A stretch of 46,755 nt of DNA from a virus. The stretch's first letter is position 1. Each line of letters begins with the position of its first letter. Location: the IMG/VR virus record IMGVR_UViG_3300032278_004247, positions 1 through 46,755 of that record; one strand, given 5' to 3'. The notes under the pieces are model-generated. The model was not told the DNA's origin. It saw only the letters and a program-made list of their open reading frames with translations, and made no database searches. Below, one piece after another: positions 22,808 to 30,595 of this stretch. The position numbers were made by a program, and so were the translations under genes.

Positions 22808-23497
22808 TTATTTCGAGCGCAGAGCTTCGCGGAACCCCTCGGGGTCTTCCTGCTTCCACTCCAGTCGCTCCTTGTCGGTCATTTCGGAGAGTTTCTTTCT
22901 GGCAGCCCCGCCGCCTTTCCCGCCGGGAGCCCCGCCCCCTGACGCTTTGCTGCCGTCCACAAGGAACGGGTATTGCTCGGTCAGATACTTGCCCAACTGC
23001 TTGGCGTCCCACGCCTCGCCGTCCGGGCCGTTGATCTTTACCCCTTCCGGGGTGTGGGCAATGAACTGCAGGGCCTCTTTCTTCAGCAGGCCGTAGCGCT
23101 GCACGCCACCGGTTGCCTCTTTGTCGATGAGGCCGGCCACAATGCCCTCAGCAGTGGCGGTGCGCTCGCTGTTGGCGACCTTGTCGCGCAACTCGGCCAG
23201 CTCTTTGTCGAGCTTTTCGGCTCGCTCGCGCTCCGTCTTGGAGAGCTGCTCCCATTCCTGCTGCTTCTCGAGGCGTTCCCGCTCGCGCTTCTCCGCCTCG
23301 CTCTCGAATTCCTGAAGCTTGCGCTTCGCCTCGGCCCGCTCTTCGCGCTCCTTGCGCAGGGCCTCTTTGAGTTCGTCGGCAGGGTCGATGCCTTCCACCT
23401 GGAGGCGGTAGCCGTCGCCGTGCTCGCTGTACAAGGCCTGCTGAGCCTCTTCCAGCGCCTCGAACTCTTCCTTGGTGATCTCGAATTTCAGTGCCAT
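22808..23497 (-). CDS. Capsid scaffolding protein
   Basis: This 229-aa protein has a long charged coiled coil (about residues 40-130: LKEALRKEREERAEAKRKLQ, EAEKRERERLEKQQEWEQLS, EKLDKELAELRDKVANSERT). A flexible glycine-rich stretch (SGGGAPGGKGGGAARKK) follows and then a basic C-terminus with EWKQEDPEGFREALRSK. This is the build of phage scaffolds, whose C-terminal basic helices contact the coat. It is directly upstream of the coat gene (14 bp). Confidence 0.88.
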   Translation of the reverse strand: MALKFEITKEEFEALEEAQQALYSEHGDGYRLQVEGIDPADELKEALRKEREERAEAKRKLQEFESEAEKRERERLEKQQEWEQLSKTERERAEKLDKELAELRDKVANSERTATAEGIVAGLIDKEATGGVQRYGLLKKEALQFIAHTPEGVKINGPDGEAWDAKQLGKYLTEQYPFLVDGSKASGGGAPGGKGGGAARKKLSEMTDKERLEWKQEDPEGFREALRSK

Positions 23498-23544
23498 GTC
23501 TGCAAACCCCGTTTGCTGGTTTCGCCTGCCCCGCAGGCATAAGA

Positions 23545-23564
23545 AGGGCCGCCGAAACGACCCT
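23545..23564 (-). terminator. Weak terminator before the scaffold gene
   Basis: On the minus strand, AGGGTCGT-TTCG-GCGGCCCT forms an 8-bp stem with two G-T pairs, followed by the short T-rich tract TCTTAT. It lies in the gap between the MuF gene and the scaffold. Strength is probably partial. Confidence 0.5.
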
Positions 23565-23581
23565 GGTGATCCGGTGTTGGT

Positions 23582-24589
23582 TTAAAGCGTCAGGCCCTCA
23601 CGGGCCGCCAGTTGATCGAGCGTCAGCACCCGGCCGGCGTCATCGGTGAACTGGTTGATCTTGACCTTGCCGGAGCGGAACAGCGCCGCGCGGCGCGGCC
23701 CCAGCACGTCATCCTGGAATTCCTTGCTCTGCTGGCGCAGGAAGCCGCCATAGGTCAGCTGGTTATCCACCGGCCCATCCATGCTGGCGCGTTCGCCCAA
23801 GCCGCCGAGCCGGTATTCCTCTTTCACCACCGGCACCCGGATACTGCGGCACCGGTAATGGAGTGGCGGGCGCGGCCCCTGGCCCAGCGGATGCAGGGTG
23901 CGGTCCAGGCCGGCGCAGGTGATCGTTGTGTGGCTGTCCAGGGTGGCCATGAAGCGCTCACCCTCGAGAATGTCCGCGTTGGCCCGGTACACCTCATCGC
24001 GGGCCGTGGCGCCGATGTGGTTTGTGGCCGTGCGGATGACTGCCTCGGCCTGCTGCCGGGACCGCGTAGTGACCAGCCGGGACACCTCCCGGGCCATCGC
24101 ATCCGTCGTTTTGCTTTCCAGGACACCCGCCTGGACCACGCGCATGCTGTCGCGGCCAACGCCCTGGGCGAAGTCGTCAAAGGCCTGGCGGATCGTGAGC
24201 CGCTTCTGGGTTTTCCCGCTCAGCAGCGTCATCTTGCTGCGCGTGGTGATCGCCCGGATTTGCTCAGGGGTGAAGCCCTGGCGAATCTCCACCGTGGCGC
24301 CGGAGGCCAGCAGTCTTGCCGCGAATCCGGCTTCCTGCTCGGCGAAGTCTTCAAGCTCCAGCGCGCCCTGAATGCCGGTCGTGGCGTGGACGATGATTTC
24401 CCGCAGGTCGCGCTCAAGGGCCACCATCCGCCCTGCCTGGAACTCCGTAGCGGCGGCAATCCTGGCCCGCAAGTCCCGGGCAAGCTGTCGCAGAATCGGC
24501 AGCGCTCGCTTAACCTGGCCGCCGGCATACTGCTGGATGTAAATCTGGTGCCGGATCAGGGCCTCAAGGAGCTTGCCGTGCGAGGTCAA
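23582..24589 (-). CDS. Minor head protein (SPP1 gp7 / Mu F type)
   Basis: This 335-aa protein carries the phage head morphogenesis domain. The hallmark lies at about 225-258: DSHTTITCAGLDRTLHPLGQ and PRPPLHYRCRSIRVPV, where Cys/His residues form the conserved C..LD....H..CRC pattern. Upstream are helical regions AEAVIRTATNHIGATARDEV and RAITTRSKMTLLSGKTQKRL. A few copies are packaged in the procapsid and may be ejected with DNA. It overlaps the portal gene by ATGA. Confidence 0.88.
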   Translation of the reverse strand: MTSHGKLLEALIRHQIYIQQYAGGQVKRALPILRQLARDLRARIAAATEFQAGRMVALERDLREIIVHATTGIQGALELEDFAEQEAGFAARLLASGATVEIRQGFTPEQIRAITTRSKMTLLSGKTQKRLTIRQAFDDFAQGVGRDSMRVVQAGVLESKTTDAMAREVSRLVTTRSRQQAEAVIRTATNHIGATARDEVYRANADILEGERFMATLDSHTTITCAGLDRTLHPLGQGPRPPLHYRCRSIRVPVVKEEYRLGGLGERASMDGPVDNQLTYGGFLRQQSKEFQDDVLGPRRAALFRSGKVKINQFTDDAGRVLTLDQLAAREGLTL

Positions 24590-25950
24590 AGCTCAAGGCC
24601 CCCGGTCTGGACCTCCGCGTCGATCTCTTCATCGGTGCGGTCGGGGTCAATGCCGCCGGTCTTGCGGCGCCAGGCCCGGTAATCCGCTTTGGCGATCAGG
24701 CCCCGGTCCACTTCCTGGATGCGCGCCATGACCATCTGCGGGTCGGCGCCCTGCTCGTAGAATTCCTGGTTGAGCCGGAACTTGATGTCATCGAACACAT
24801 CGGCGCTGGTCATGAACAGGGCTGCCCATTCCAGGCAATTCTCGAGACCGTCGCTGACGTTGTCGGCCAGGGTGGACAGGTTGGCGTTCTCGGCGCCCGT
24901 CCGGGCTTTCACGGCCTCCTCTCGCTCGTTGCCGCCGCGCTGCTCGATGAGCTTGGCGCCGATGGCGAGCATCTGGGCCTCTTTCTGCTCCATGAGCTTC
25001 AGGGGCAGGTTTCGCTCTTCGGCCTGGACCAGCTCAACCTTGCCGCCCTTCGTCTGGATGCCCCGGCGGGCGCCCACGGTCACCCCGTTGGGGTTCAGGT
25101 CGCTCCATTCCTGGGTGCTGGTGTCGCCCACATCGACGTGAAACATGGGCTGGCCGACGATGAACGACGCCTCTTCCAGATCCGCACTGTTGCGGTAATG
25201 GGCGATGTTCACGTCTGCGATGTCCAGCAGCAGCGGATTGTCGGGGTGCTCGTCGTTGTTCCCGGCGCCGATGAACTGGAACGGGATGAACGGCCACCGC
25301 TCACCGTTCGCCATGCGAGGCTCTGAGCGCGCCACCTCCTCGTTGTGCCGGAAGACCCGCTGAACGTAGTAACCCTGATCATCCAGGCTCAGGACGCGGT
25401 ATTGCTTCTCCTGGTTGACCTGGAACTCATCGACCGGCTCGTCGTAGTGCTCGAGCAGGACCACCAAGGCCAGTTGCTCGCCGTCGCGGCGCCAGTTAGT
25501 GATGGTATTCGAGGGGTAGGCGCGAAGCGTGGCCCGCAGGCCTTGTGCCTGCTCCTGAGTCAGCCCATCCTCGGCCTCCGGGTAATCCACCAGCACGCCG
25601 TCACGTCCGTTCGTGGCCGTGTCCGAGACCGCGCCACGGGCGAACTGCGTCAGGCTCATGCCTGATCCGTCGGCGTCGTCGCGCATGTACTCAATAACGG
25701 ACGGCAGCTCGGCCTCCGGCTTCTTGCGGAACACCGCGCCCAGCATGCCGTCGTGTGTGCGTTTCGTGACGCCAAGCCACAGCGCCCGCATCTTGTAGTT
25801 CGCGTACCGGTCCAGATCGTCTGGATCAGGGTTCGGCAGATACTCGGTGCCGCGCCGCTTGATGGCGTCAGAGCCCTCAACCGCATCCCGAACCCGTCGC
25901 GCTTTCTTCTCGTGGCGCTCGTAGTCAGGGTGGAGCGTTTCAACGGGCAT
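24586..25950 (-). CDS. Portal protein (DUF4055 family)
   Basis: This 454-aa protein forms the dodecameric DNA gate of the capsid. It begins MPVETLHPDYERHEKKARRV. It has KRRGTEYLPNPDPDDLDRYA, MRALWLGVTKRTHDGMLGAV and GRDGVLVDYPEAEDGLTQEQ, then NGERWPFIPFQFIGAGNNDE and a helical C-terminal half containing EKEAQMLAIGAKLIEQRGGN when read with its neighbours. This set is the DUF4055 phage portal family. It stands between the terminase and MuF genes. Confidence 0.88.
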   Translation of the reverse strand: MPVETLHPDYERHEKKARRVRDAVEGSDAIKRRGTEYLPNPDPDDLDRYANYKMRALWLGVTKRTHDGMLGAVFRKKPEAELPSVIEYMRDDADGSGMSLTQFARGAVSDTATNGRDGVLVDYPEAEDGLTQEQAQGLRATLRAYPSNTITNWRRDGEQLALVVLLEHYDEPVDEFQVNQEKQYRVLSLDDQGYYVQRVFRHNEEVARSEPRMANGERWPFIPFQFIGAGNNDEHPDNPLLLDIADVNIAHYRNSADLEEASFIVGQPMFHVDVGDTSTQEWSDLNPNGVTVGARRGIQTKGGKVELVQAEERNLPLKLMEQKEAQMLAIGAKLIEQRGGNEREEAVKARTGAENANLSTLADNVSDGLENCLEWAALFMTSADVFDDIKFRLNQEFYEQGADPQMVMARIQEVDRGLIAKADYRAWRRKTGGIDPDRTDEEIDAEVQTGGLEL

Positions 25951-25954
25951 TCTG

Positions 25955-27262
25955 TTACCTCATGAACTTGATGGGGCCGATGCTGGCAGCGGCCTCAGTG
26001 GGCCACTCCACATCCACCATGTAGCCGATAGCCGTGGTGATGTGTTGGTAGTCGTTCCGCTGATCTTCCTGGAACGTCGAGCCATCCTTGAGCTGAACGG
26101 TGGCCATGCCCTTGTGGCACCAGGGCGCGGTATTCGGATTCACGAAAAGGTGACGCTCACCTGACGCAGTAAGAACCCTGGCGCGCACGGCGTTCTGCCG
26201 ATCCTTTATGGCCGGGGCCGCCTTTTTCACCTTTCTGGTGAACTGCCATCCGTTCTGTCGAAGCACATCCTCTATCTCGGTGTAGTCCGATTTGTGCCCG
26301 TGTTTCTCGCCTGCTCGGCCTGCCGGGTCACCGTAGATCAGAACGTGCTTGTTTTTGTGGTCGCGGAACTTTTCCACAAACTCTTCCGCCGACTGCCGGC
26401 TAATGGCGCTGGTGAGGACAATCTCATCCAGTAGATACAGATCATCGCCTCGCACAACGCCGACCGCAGAGGAAAGGGGCGTGAAGTTCTGGTCATGCAT
26501 CCAGCAAAGCTGCTCGTGAGGCTGAATCGTTGCCTCGGTGGTGTTCTCGGCCCCGTAGTCTTCGTATATCCGCCCTGTAGCAGTCTCGAAGCTGGCCTCG
26601 AACTCCTGGAGGTACTGCTTACGCGACATCACCCGCCGGGCAGACTGAATCACGTCCGGCGGCAGAATCTCTGCGCTTTTCCAGTGATACGCGGCCCACT
26701 CCGGATCGTTGGCCGTGCGGGCGTATTCGTATAACTCGTAATAGTGGTTTAGGCCGTCCGGAACACCGATAAGCCAGCACCACGCCCGATAATCAGGGCG
26801 CTCCGGGGTCACCGTATTGAGGGCCGGGAGAATGTTGGCCTCCCAGGCCCTGGCCTTAACGTCGGCGATCTCATCGATCACGCCACCGGTCCAGGGCGTA
26901 CCCTCGATGCGCTGGGGCTTGTCGAGGCCGATGAGATGAATCTCCGTGCCGTTGGGCATGAAGACCTTCAGTTCTGATTCACTGGGCGCCTTGGGGTGTG
27001 TGGCTGACAGAGTGAGCGCCTTGATGTCATCCCAGAAGATCTTCTTCACCTGGTCGCGCGTCGGCGCAGCCAGAAAGTAAAGCTCACCGGCGTGCCGCAT
27101 CGCCTGTTTGGCCAGGTACCTTTTGGCGCGCTCCGTCTTCCCTGAGCGCCGGCCGGCCGGAACCACCTTGAATCGCACGTCCTCAGTAATGAGGCGCGTC
27201 TGCTCCGGTATATCCTTCAGGGGATACCAGCGCTTATACTGGCGCTCCAGGGCTGGATTCAT
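25955..27262 (-). CDS. terL: Terminase large subunit
   Basis: This 435-aa packaging motor has an ATPase with a nuclease domain. Walker A is AGRRSGKT (residues 36-43) and Walker B is GGVIDEIAD (D130, catalytic E131). The C-terminal RNase H-like nuclease contains VLIYGDPAGRAGEKHGHKSD (about 290-310), with acidic metal ligands. The start at 27262 overlaps the end of the small subunit gene. No cos site could be recognised, and the headful versus cos strategy is not evident. Confidence 0.93.
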   Translation of the reverse strand: MNPALERQYKRWYPLKDIPEQTRLITEDVRFKVVPAGRRSGKTERAKRYLAKQAMRHAGELYFLAAPTRDQVKKIFWDDIKALTLSATHPKAPSESELKVFMPNGTEIHLIGLDKPQRIEGTPWTGGVIDEIADVKARAWEANILPALNTVTPERPDYRAWCWLIGVPDGLNHYYELYEYARTANDPEWAAYHWKSAEILPPDVIQSARRVMSRKQYLQEFEASFETATGRIYEDYGAENTTEATIQPHEQLCWMHDQNFTPLSSAVGVVRGDDLYLLDEIVLTSAISRQSAEEFVEKFRDHKNKHVLIYGDPAGRAGEKHGHKSDYTEIEDVLRQNGWQFTRKVKKAAPAIKDRQNAVRARVLTASGERHLFVNPNTAPWCHKGMATVQLKDGSTFQEDQRNDYQHITTAIGYMVDVEWPTEAAASIGPIKFMR

Positions 27263-27768
27263 CCCGGCAGCTTATCGGCCAGTTTGCTCAGCGAGGCCGC
27301 AAGATCCTCCGTTCCGCTCTCCCTTTCAGCCTCAAACGCCTTCACGTCGACATGCTTACCCAGGAGCTCGATGGTTTTGAGCTTGTCTGGCCACTTAATC
27401 TTCCGGACCACGGTTTCAACATCCCCGGACATGATCTCCTGGATGTCCACGCCGGTAATTGATTGGCGCCAGACCTTGGGCCACTCCGAAATGGGCTTGA
27501 AGTTGCCCGTATTGTCGAGGATGTCCAGCACGTCGAGCTGATCAATGTCGTGCAGTCGCCTCAGAACGTAGTCAGCATCAACCTTGGTGCGCTCTGAGCG
27601 CTCCCGCTTGCCCTTGTCCACAGCAGCAGCCACTTCAGCATTCCTCAGCAGGCGCTCCCCTGTTGAGTACGCGGACTTTGGGCTGTACCCGGCCCTTATG
27701 GCGGCCTGGGTAGCATTTAGGTCCTTGAGATACTCCTGGACAAATGTCTGCTGTTTGGGAGTCAGCAC
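27259..27768 (-). CDS. terS: Terminase small subunit (Terminase_2 family)
   Basis: This 169-aa protein binds the packaging site and recruits the large subunit. The N-terminal helix-turn-helix is the family signature: MLTPKQQTFVQEYLKDLNAT, QAAIRAGYSPKSAYSTGERL then LRNAEVAAAVDKGKRERSER. The rest is helical. The start codon is GTG at 27768, set by AGGAGG about 8 nt upstream. Confidence 0.9.
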   Translation of the reverse strand: MLTPKQQTFVQEYLKDLNATQAAIRAGYSPKSAYSTGERLLRNAEVAAAVDKGKRERSERTKVDADYVLRRLHDIDQLDVLDILDNTGNFKPISEWPKVWRQSITGVDIQEIMSGDVETVVRKIKWPDKLKTIELLGKHVDVKAFEAERESGTEDLAASLSKLADKLPG

Positions 27769-27831
27769 CGCTGAGTCCTCCTATCCTGGGCCCCGCCCAG
27801 TTAATCGTTGCCGGGCACCGCCCGGGTTGGC

Positions 27832-28224
27832 TTACTCGCCCGCCTCCGCCGGCGGGTTCTTCTCGATGATCATGGCGTCGATCTTGGGGATCAGATCCAC
27901 GGCGATATTCAGAATTACCAGTAACGTCCCGACGATGCCGAACGCCCACATGGCGCCCCTGAACAAACTCATGATCTTGTCGATGGACTTGCCCAGCCGC
28001 TGGAATCCGGCAAGCTGATCGTCACGCAGGCCGGCCACCTCGCTCTTGAGGTCATCCACCCCCTTGAGGGCCTGCTCGGCGCTGCGCTCGGTGATTGCCA
28101 TTCGATGCGGGAGCCTCTCCTCTTCCAGTACGCGCAGCCGGTGGTCGTGGAGACCCTGACCGCGCTCGAGGTCGTTCACCCGCAGAGGGATACTGTCCAT
28201 TTCGTTGGGTGCCTCATGTGTCAT
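27832..28224 (-). CDS. Coiled-coil protein with C-terminal membrane anchor (lysis region)
   Basis: This 130-aa protein begins MTHEAPNEMDSIPLRVNDLE. It has a coiled coil (VLEEERLPHRMAITERSAEQ, ALKGVDDLKSEVAGLRDDQL) and a membrane segment at about 95-115 (GAMWAFGIVGTLLVILNIAV). The build resembles XhlA-type or DUF-type phage membrane proteins linked to lysis. It resembles in build, perhaps by ancestry, the plus-strand gene at 37469 next to cI. The start overlaps the small membrane protein upstream. Confidence 0.65.
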   Translation of the reverse strand: MTHEAPNEMDSIPLRVNDLERGQGLHDHRLRVLEEERLPHRMAITERSAEQALKGVDDLKSEVAGLRDDQLAGFQRLGKSIDKIMSLFRGAMWAFGIVGTLLVILNIAVDLIPKIDAMIIEKNPPAEAGE

Positions 28225-28339
28225 CCCGGGACGATCTCCACCATTGCCGCGCAATCCACGCAGCCACAAGCCAGAAAAGAAAAACGATAATCAGGGTCAG
28301 CGTCAGGGCGTACACCGTGGTGTACAGCCAGCGCTTCAT
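28214..28339 (-). CDS. Small membrane protein, 41 aa, in the lysis cassette
   Basis: This 41-aa open frame starts MKRWLYTTVYALTLTLIIVF. It has one hydrophobic segment (TVYALTLTLIIVFLFWLVAA), a basic/aromatic tail and the end RSSRDDT. Its ATG overlaps the Rz1-like stop (AATGA) and it overlaps the next gene by 11 nt, consistent with an expressed gene in a packed operon. A holin accessory or antiholin role is possible but not shown. Confidence 0.6.
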   Translation of the reverse strand: MKRWLYTTVYALTLTLIIVFLFWLVAAWIARQWWRSSRDDT

Positions 28340-28578
28340 TTTCCGATGGCCTCGATCAGGCCGTTATGCCGGGTGGCGCAGTCGTGATACTGGCTGGCCC
28401 ACTCGGTCATGGTGCGCAGGACCGTGCCCGCCTCGCCGTTACTCAGGGTCGGGAGAGTCTCGGGGCAGCGGGTCATCAGATTCTCCTGGTACGGGCTCGC
28501 CTCGGGCGGCCGCGTTGATGAGCAGCCGGCCAGAGTCAGGCACGCACACATTGCGATAAACAGGATTCTGGATTTCAC
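28336..28578 (-). CDS. Rz1-like outer membrane spanin lipoprotein
   Basis: This 80-aa lipoprotein has the signal MKSRILFIAMCACLTLAGC (lipobox LAGC). Its mature part begins SSTRPPEASPYQENL and contains MTRCPETLPTLSNGEAGTVL. The gene starts within the Rz-like gene in another frame, the classic overlap of spanin pairs. Rz1 and Rz bridge the periplasm and fuse the two membranes in the final step of lysis. The mature part is longer than the ~40 residues of lambda Rz1. Confidence 0.85.
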   Translation of the reverse strand: MKSRILFIAMCACLTLAGCSSTRPPEASPYQENLMTRCPETLPTLSNGEAGTVLRTMTEWASQYHDCATRHNGLIEAIGK

Positions 28579-28828
28579 GGATCACCCCGCGATCAATGAT
28601 GCGTTCGTTGGCCTTCAGATCGGCCAGACGGGTCTCCACCTTCTCGGCGATCTTGGATTCGCGGGCCATGGCAGCGTCGATGGCGGCCTGGGCGCCCCGT
28701 TCTTCGGCCAGGTCCTGGCTATCCTCATACCAGCCACGGCCCACCCAACCGCCGGCGGCGATTGCCGCAACAACGGCCAACACCACCGCGTAGGGCCCGC
28801 CCTTCTGTAGCAGCACGGCCCAGCTCAT
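28439..28828 (-). CDS. Rz-like inner membrane spanin
   Basis: This 129-aa protein has one N-terminal membrane segment (YAVVLAVVAAIAAGGWVG). A periplasmic coiled coil (AEERGAQAAIDAAMARESKI, AEKVETRLADLKANERIIDR) and the family ending NPVYRNVCVPDSGRLLINAA follow. The Rz1-like lipoprotein gene is nested over its 3' part. It is the inner-membrane half of the spanin complex. Confidence 0.85.
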   Translation of the reverse strand: MSWAVLLQKGGPYAVVLAVVAAIAAGGWVGRGWYEDSQDLAEERGAQAAIDAAMARESKIAEKVETRLADLKANERIIDRGVIREIQNPVYRNVCVPDSGRLLINAAARGEPVPGESDDPLPRDSPDPE

Positions 28829-29037
28829 TCGGGCTTATCCCGCTGCCACTGCCAGAACTTCACCACCAGAGGAGGAAGAGCGAACAGGGTGGCGAACGCG
28901 GCGGCGGTGCCGGCCGGTATGTTCGGCGGGTCAAAGAACACCTTGATCACCACCAGGGTGGTCAGGGTCAGCCCCCACAGCGCCAGCAGGATCTTTGCCC
29001 AGCCGTTGCGCTGGATGAAGCTCCGAAGGTCGCTCAC
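28825..29037 (-). CDS. Holin-like membrane protein
   Basis: This 70-aa protein reads MSDLRSFIQRNGWAKILLAL from a GTG start at 29037, placed by GGAG 10 nt upstream and by close spacing to the endolysin stop. It has two hydrophobic segments: WAKILLALWGLTLTTLVVIK and GTAAAFATLFALPPLVVKFW, with a charged C-terminal tail WQRDKPE. Size and layout fit a class II holin, which forms membrane holes for endolysin release. The much longer frame extending to 29964 is spurious, running through the endolysin antisense frame. Confidence 0.72.
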   Translation of the reverse strand: MSDLRSFIQRNGWAKILLALWGLTLTTLVVIKVFFDPPNIPAGTAAAFATLFALPPLVVKFWQWQRDKPE

Positions 29038-29038
29038 C

Positions 29039-29419
29039 TCAGTAGCTCCAGATCCAGGGCCGTGGCCGGCCGGTGTTGTTGGGCAGATCGTCCAAATGGA
29101 TGAACCGGCTCCCGCCCTTCTGATTGACGCCAAAGCCGGTGAATCCGAGGGCCAACGCCAGCTCGATAACGTGCAGGGCATCGCCGCCGCGAACCGCAAT
29201 GTCAGCCGCCCGGCCGCTGGCATGAGCGCCCGGCGAGGATTTACGGGCCTCAATGGGGTGCGACGGGTCTCGATACCCACTAGTGATGACCATGGGCTTG
29301 CCGTATTCGGTGCGCAGGGCCTGGAGGCGGTCCATGAACGCAGGGTCCATGCCGTCCTTGCCCGTGTGCGAGCACCGGAATTCCCCGGCTGAGAAATTCG
29401 GCCAGCGGCTCCAGTCCAT
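29039..29419 (-). CDS. Endolysin, peptidase M15 (DD/LD-carboxypeptidase-like)
   Basis: This 126-aa peptidoglycan peptidase is of the Peptidase_M15_3 type. Motifs are VITSGYRDPSHPIEARKSSP, GAHASGRAADIAV (H66, D73) and FIHLDD (H108), the three zinc ligands. No signal peptide is present, so release needs the holin encoded next. The ATG at 29419 has GAGGT 6 nt upstream; an earlier ATG in frame has none. It is the first gene of the lysis cassette after the Q-controlled terminators. Confidence 0.9.
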   Translation of the reverse strand: MDWSRWPNFSAGEFRCSHTGKDGMDPAFMDRLQALRTEYGKPMVITSGYRDPSHPIEARKSSPGAHASGRAADIAVRGGDALHVIELALALGFTGFGVNQKGGSRFIHLDDLPNNTGRPRPWIWSY

Positions 29420-29433
29420 CGCACACCTCGCAT

Positions 29434-29456
29434 AAAAAAGCCCGCGCAAGGCGGGC
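29434..29456 (-). terminator. Second tR'-like terminator
   Basis: On the minus strand, GCCCGC (29456-29451), loop cttgc, GCGGGC (29445-29440), then TTTTTT. It lies 15 nt before the endolysin start. Confidence 0.8.
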
Positions 29457-29502
29457 CGAAGGGTTCACCATTTGCCGGTGATTGGGGGTCCAGAACGCAA
29501 AA

Positions 29503-29519
29503 AGCCCCAGCGCGGGGCT
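29503..29519 (-). terminator. First tR'-like terminator
   Basis: On the minus strand, AGCCCC (29519-29514), loop gcgct, GGGGCT (29508-29503), then TTTTT. It would end the late leader RNA about 45 nt after its start, unless Q acts. Confidence 0.8.
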
Positions 29520-29551
29520 GAGGCTTAGAGGCAATTCTCGAATATGGCTCT

Positions 29552-29580
29552 TTTATACCCGTGGACTGCCGGGCAGTCAA
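29552..29580 (-). promoter_or_regulatory. Late promoter pR'-like, with palindrome between -35 and -10
   Basis: On the minus strand, TTGACT (29580-29575), 17-nt spacer, TATAAA (29557-29552), a near-consensus sigma-70 promoter. The palindrome GACTGCC-c-GGCAGTC (29564-29578) overlaps the end of the -35 and the spacer. Lambda-type Q binding elements also lie between the promoter hexamers. Start is expected near 29545, 20-45 nt ahead of two terminators. Confidence 0.8.
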
Positions 29581-29609
29581 CACCCGGCCAGTGGATTTTT
29601 GGTCACTGG

Positions 29610-30005
29610 TCAGGCGGCCATGGATAGCATCGCGGCCACCATGTTGATGCCGATTTCCAGGCGCTTCACGGCAGTGTCCCGGTTGACCTTCAGGCGCCGG
29701 GCCAGCTCGCTCTTGCTGACGCACCGGTATTCGTCCGACGAGTCCCCGTAATAGGTTTTCAGCGTCTGGAACACCGGCTGATTGTTGACCCGGATGTGGT
29801 GCATGATGTGGGAATCGAACGCTTCCAGGTCGCGATCTTCCCAGGCCTGAACCGGATAGCCACTGTCGTCCACGATCTGGCCCACCATCCGGTCGATCAT
29901 GGGCCCCATCCAGCTTATCGCATCCTTGGGGCCCGGCCGCTGCCGGCGACTCCAGATACCCCATTGCTCCAGTGCGAATTCCGCTTCCGCGTTGATGTAC
30001 GCCAT
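29610..30005 (-). CDS. Late antiterminator Q-like protein
   Basis: This 131-aa protein begins MAYINAEAEFALEQWGIWSR, the LEQWG.W start typical of Phage_antitermQ proteins, then PMIDRMVGQIVDDSGYP. It has a C-terminal helix-turn-helix (CVSKSELARRLKVNRDTAVK, RLEIGINMVAAML). The start is taken at ATG 30005; the longer frame upstream overlaps the zinc finger gene. It is the last gene of the rightward-type early operon and lies directly before a strong promoter followed by two terminators, which is where Q acts. Confidence 0.82.
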   Translation of the reverse strand: MAYINAEAEFALEQWGIWSRRQRPGPKDAISWMGPMIDRMVGQIVDDSGYPVQAWEDRDLEAFDSHIMHHIRVNNQPVFQTLKTYYGDSSDEYRCVSKSELARRLKVNRDTAVKRLEIGINMVAAMLSMAA

Positions 30006-30006
30006 A

Positions 30007-30219
30007 TCACCGCCCTCTCGCCTCAAAAATGCCCTGACAGTCCACGCAGCGGGTGACCCCGCCCAGTGCCCGCCGCCGCTCCGGTATTTCGTCCTCGCAC
30101 TCCACGCAGTGGGTTTCGGACTCGCTCTCGAACTGCTGACGCCGGGCCGCAATCACCTGCTCACGCGCTGCGTCCCGCTCCTCGATCAGCTCGCCTGCCA
30201 AGTCTGCTGCGTTAGCCAT
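30007..30219 (-). CDS. TraR/DksA-type zinc finger protein
   Basis: This 70-aa protein has an N-terminal helix (MANAADLAGELIEERDAARE) and a C4 zinc finger, CVECEDEIPERRRALGGVTR followed by CVDC. This matches the short TraR-like members of the DksA family, which insert into the RNA polymerase secondary channel and alter host promoters. Such genes are common just before Q in lambdoid phages. It ends 1 nt before the Q gene start. Confidence 0.85.
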   Translation of the reverse strand: MANAADLAGELIEERDAAREQVIAARRQQFESESETHCVECEDEIPERRRALGGVTRCVDCQGIFEARGR

Positions 30220-30592
30220 TTGCCTCTCCCAAATACGAATTGATCGTGTCCATGGCCGCCTGGGCGCCCTTACACAGCGCCGTCATGTAGCCTTGCTCGG
30301 CCAGCCAGCTGAGCCAGTCCAGCTGCTCCCGACTGGTGGTGCTGCCCTTCTGCCGCTTCATTTCGATGGCCAGTCCGTGGAAGCCGTGCGCCGGCACGGG
30401 CAGGAACAGGTCTGGGAATCCCGGGCGCAGACCCTCAGCTTTCATCCGCGCCATCTTCGCTGCCCGTTGTTTCCCGCTGCCGGCCAGGTGGGCGCCGTTG
30501 GGCACGGCCACCAGCCAGCCCTTGTAGGCGGCGTGTTGTAGGTCGAACCAGCGGATCACGGTGGTCTGCTCCTGGCTTTCGCTAGGGATCAT
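30212..30592 (-). CDS. VRR-NUC domain nuclease
   Basis: This 126-aa protein is a minimal VRR-NUC (PD-(D/E)XK) nuclease: AVPNGAHLAG, then GLRPGFPDLFLPVP (D61), LAIEMKRQKGSTTSREQLDW (E77, K79). Phage standalone VRR-NUC enzymes cleave branched DNA such as Holliday junctions, so it may replace RusA/RuvC-type resolvase of the nin region. It overlaps the DksA-like gene by 8 nt. Confidence 0.88.
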   Translation of the reverse strand: MIPSESQEQTTVIRWFDLQHAAYKGWLVAVPNGAHLAGSGKQRAAKMARMKAEGLRPGFPDLFLPVPAHGFHGLAIEMKRQKGSTTSREQLDWLSWLAEQGYMTALCKGAQAAMDTINSYLGEANG

Positions 30593-30595
30593 CGG

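Noticed and set aside
27769-27831. cos site in the gap beside the terminase small subunit
   Set aside because: The gap is GC-rich with short repeats, but no cohesive-end signature can be told from sequence alone.
28825-29964. 379-aa minus-strand frame
   Set aside because: Only the last 70 codons, from the GTG at 29037, are the holin-like gene; the rest overlaps the endolysin and Q genes out of frame.
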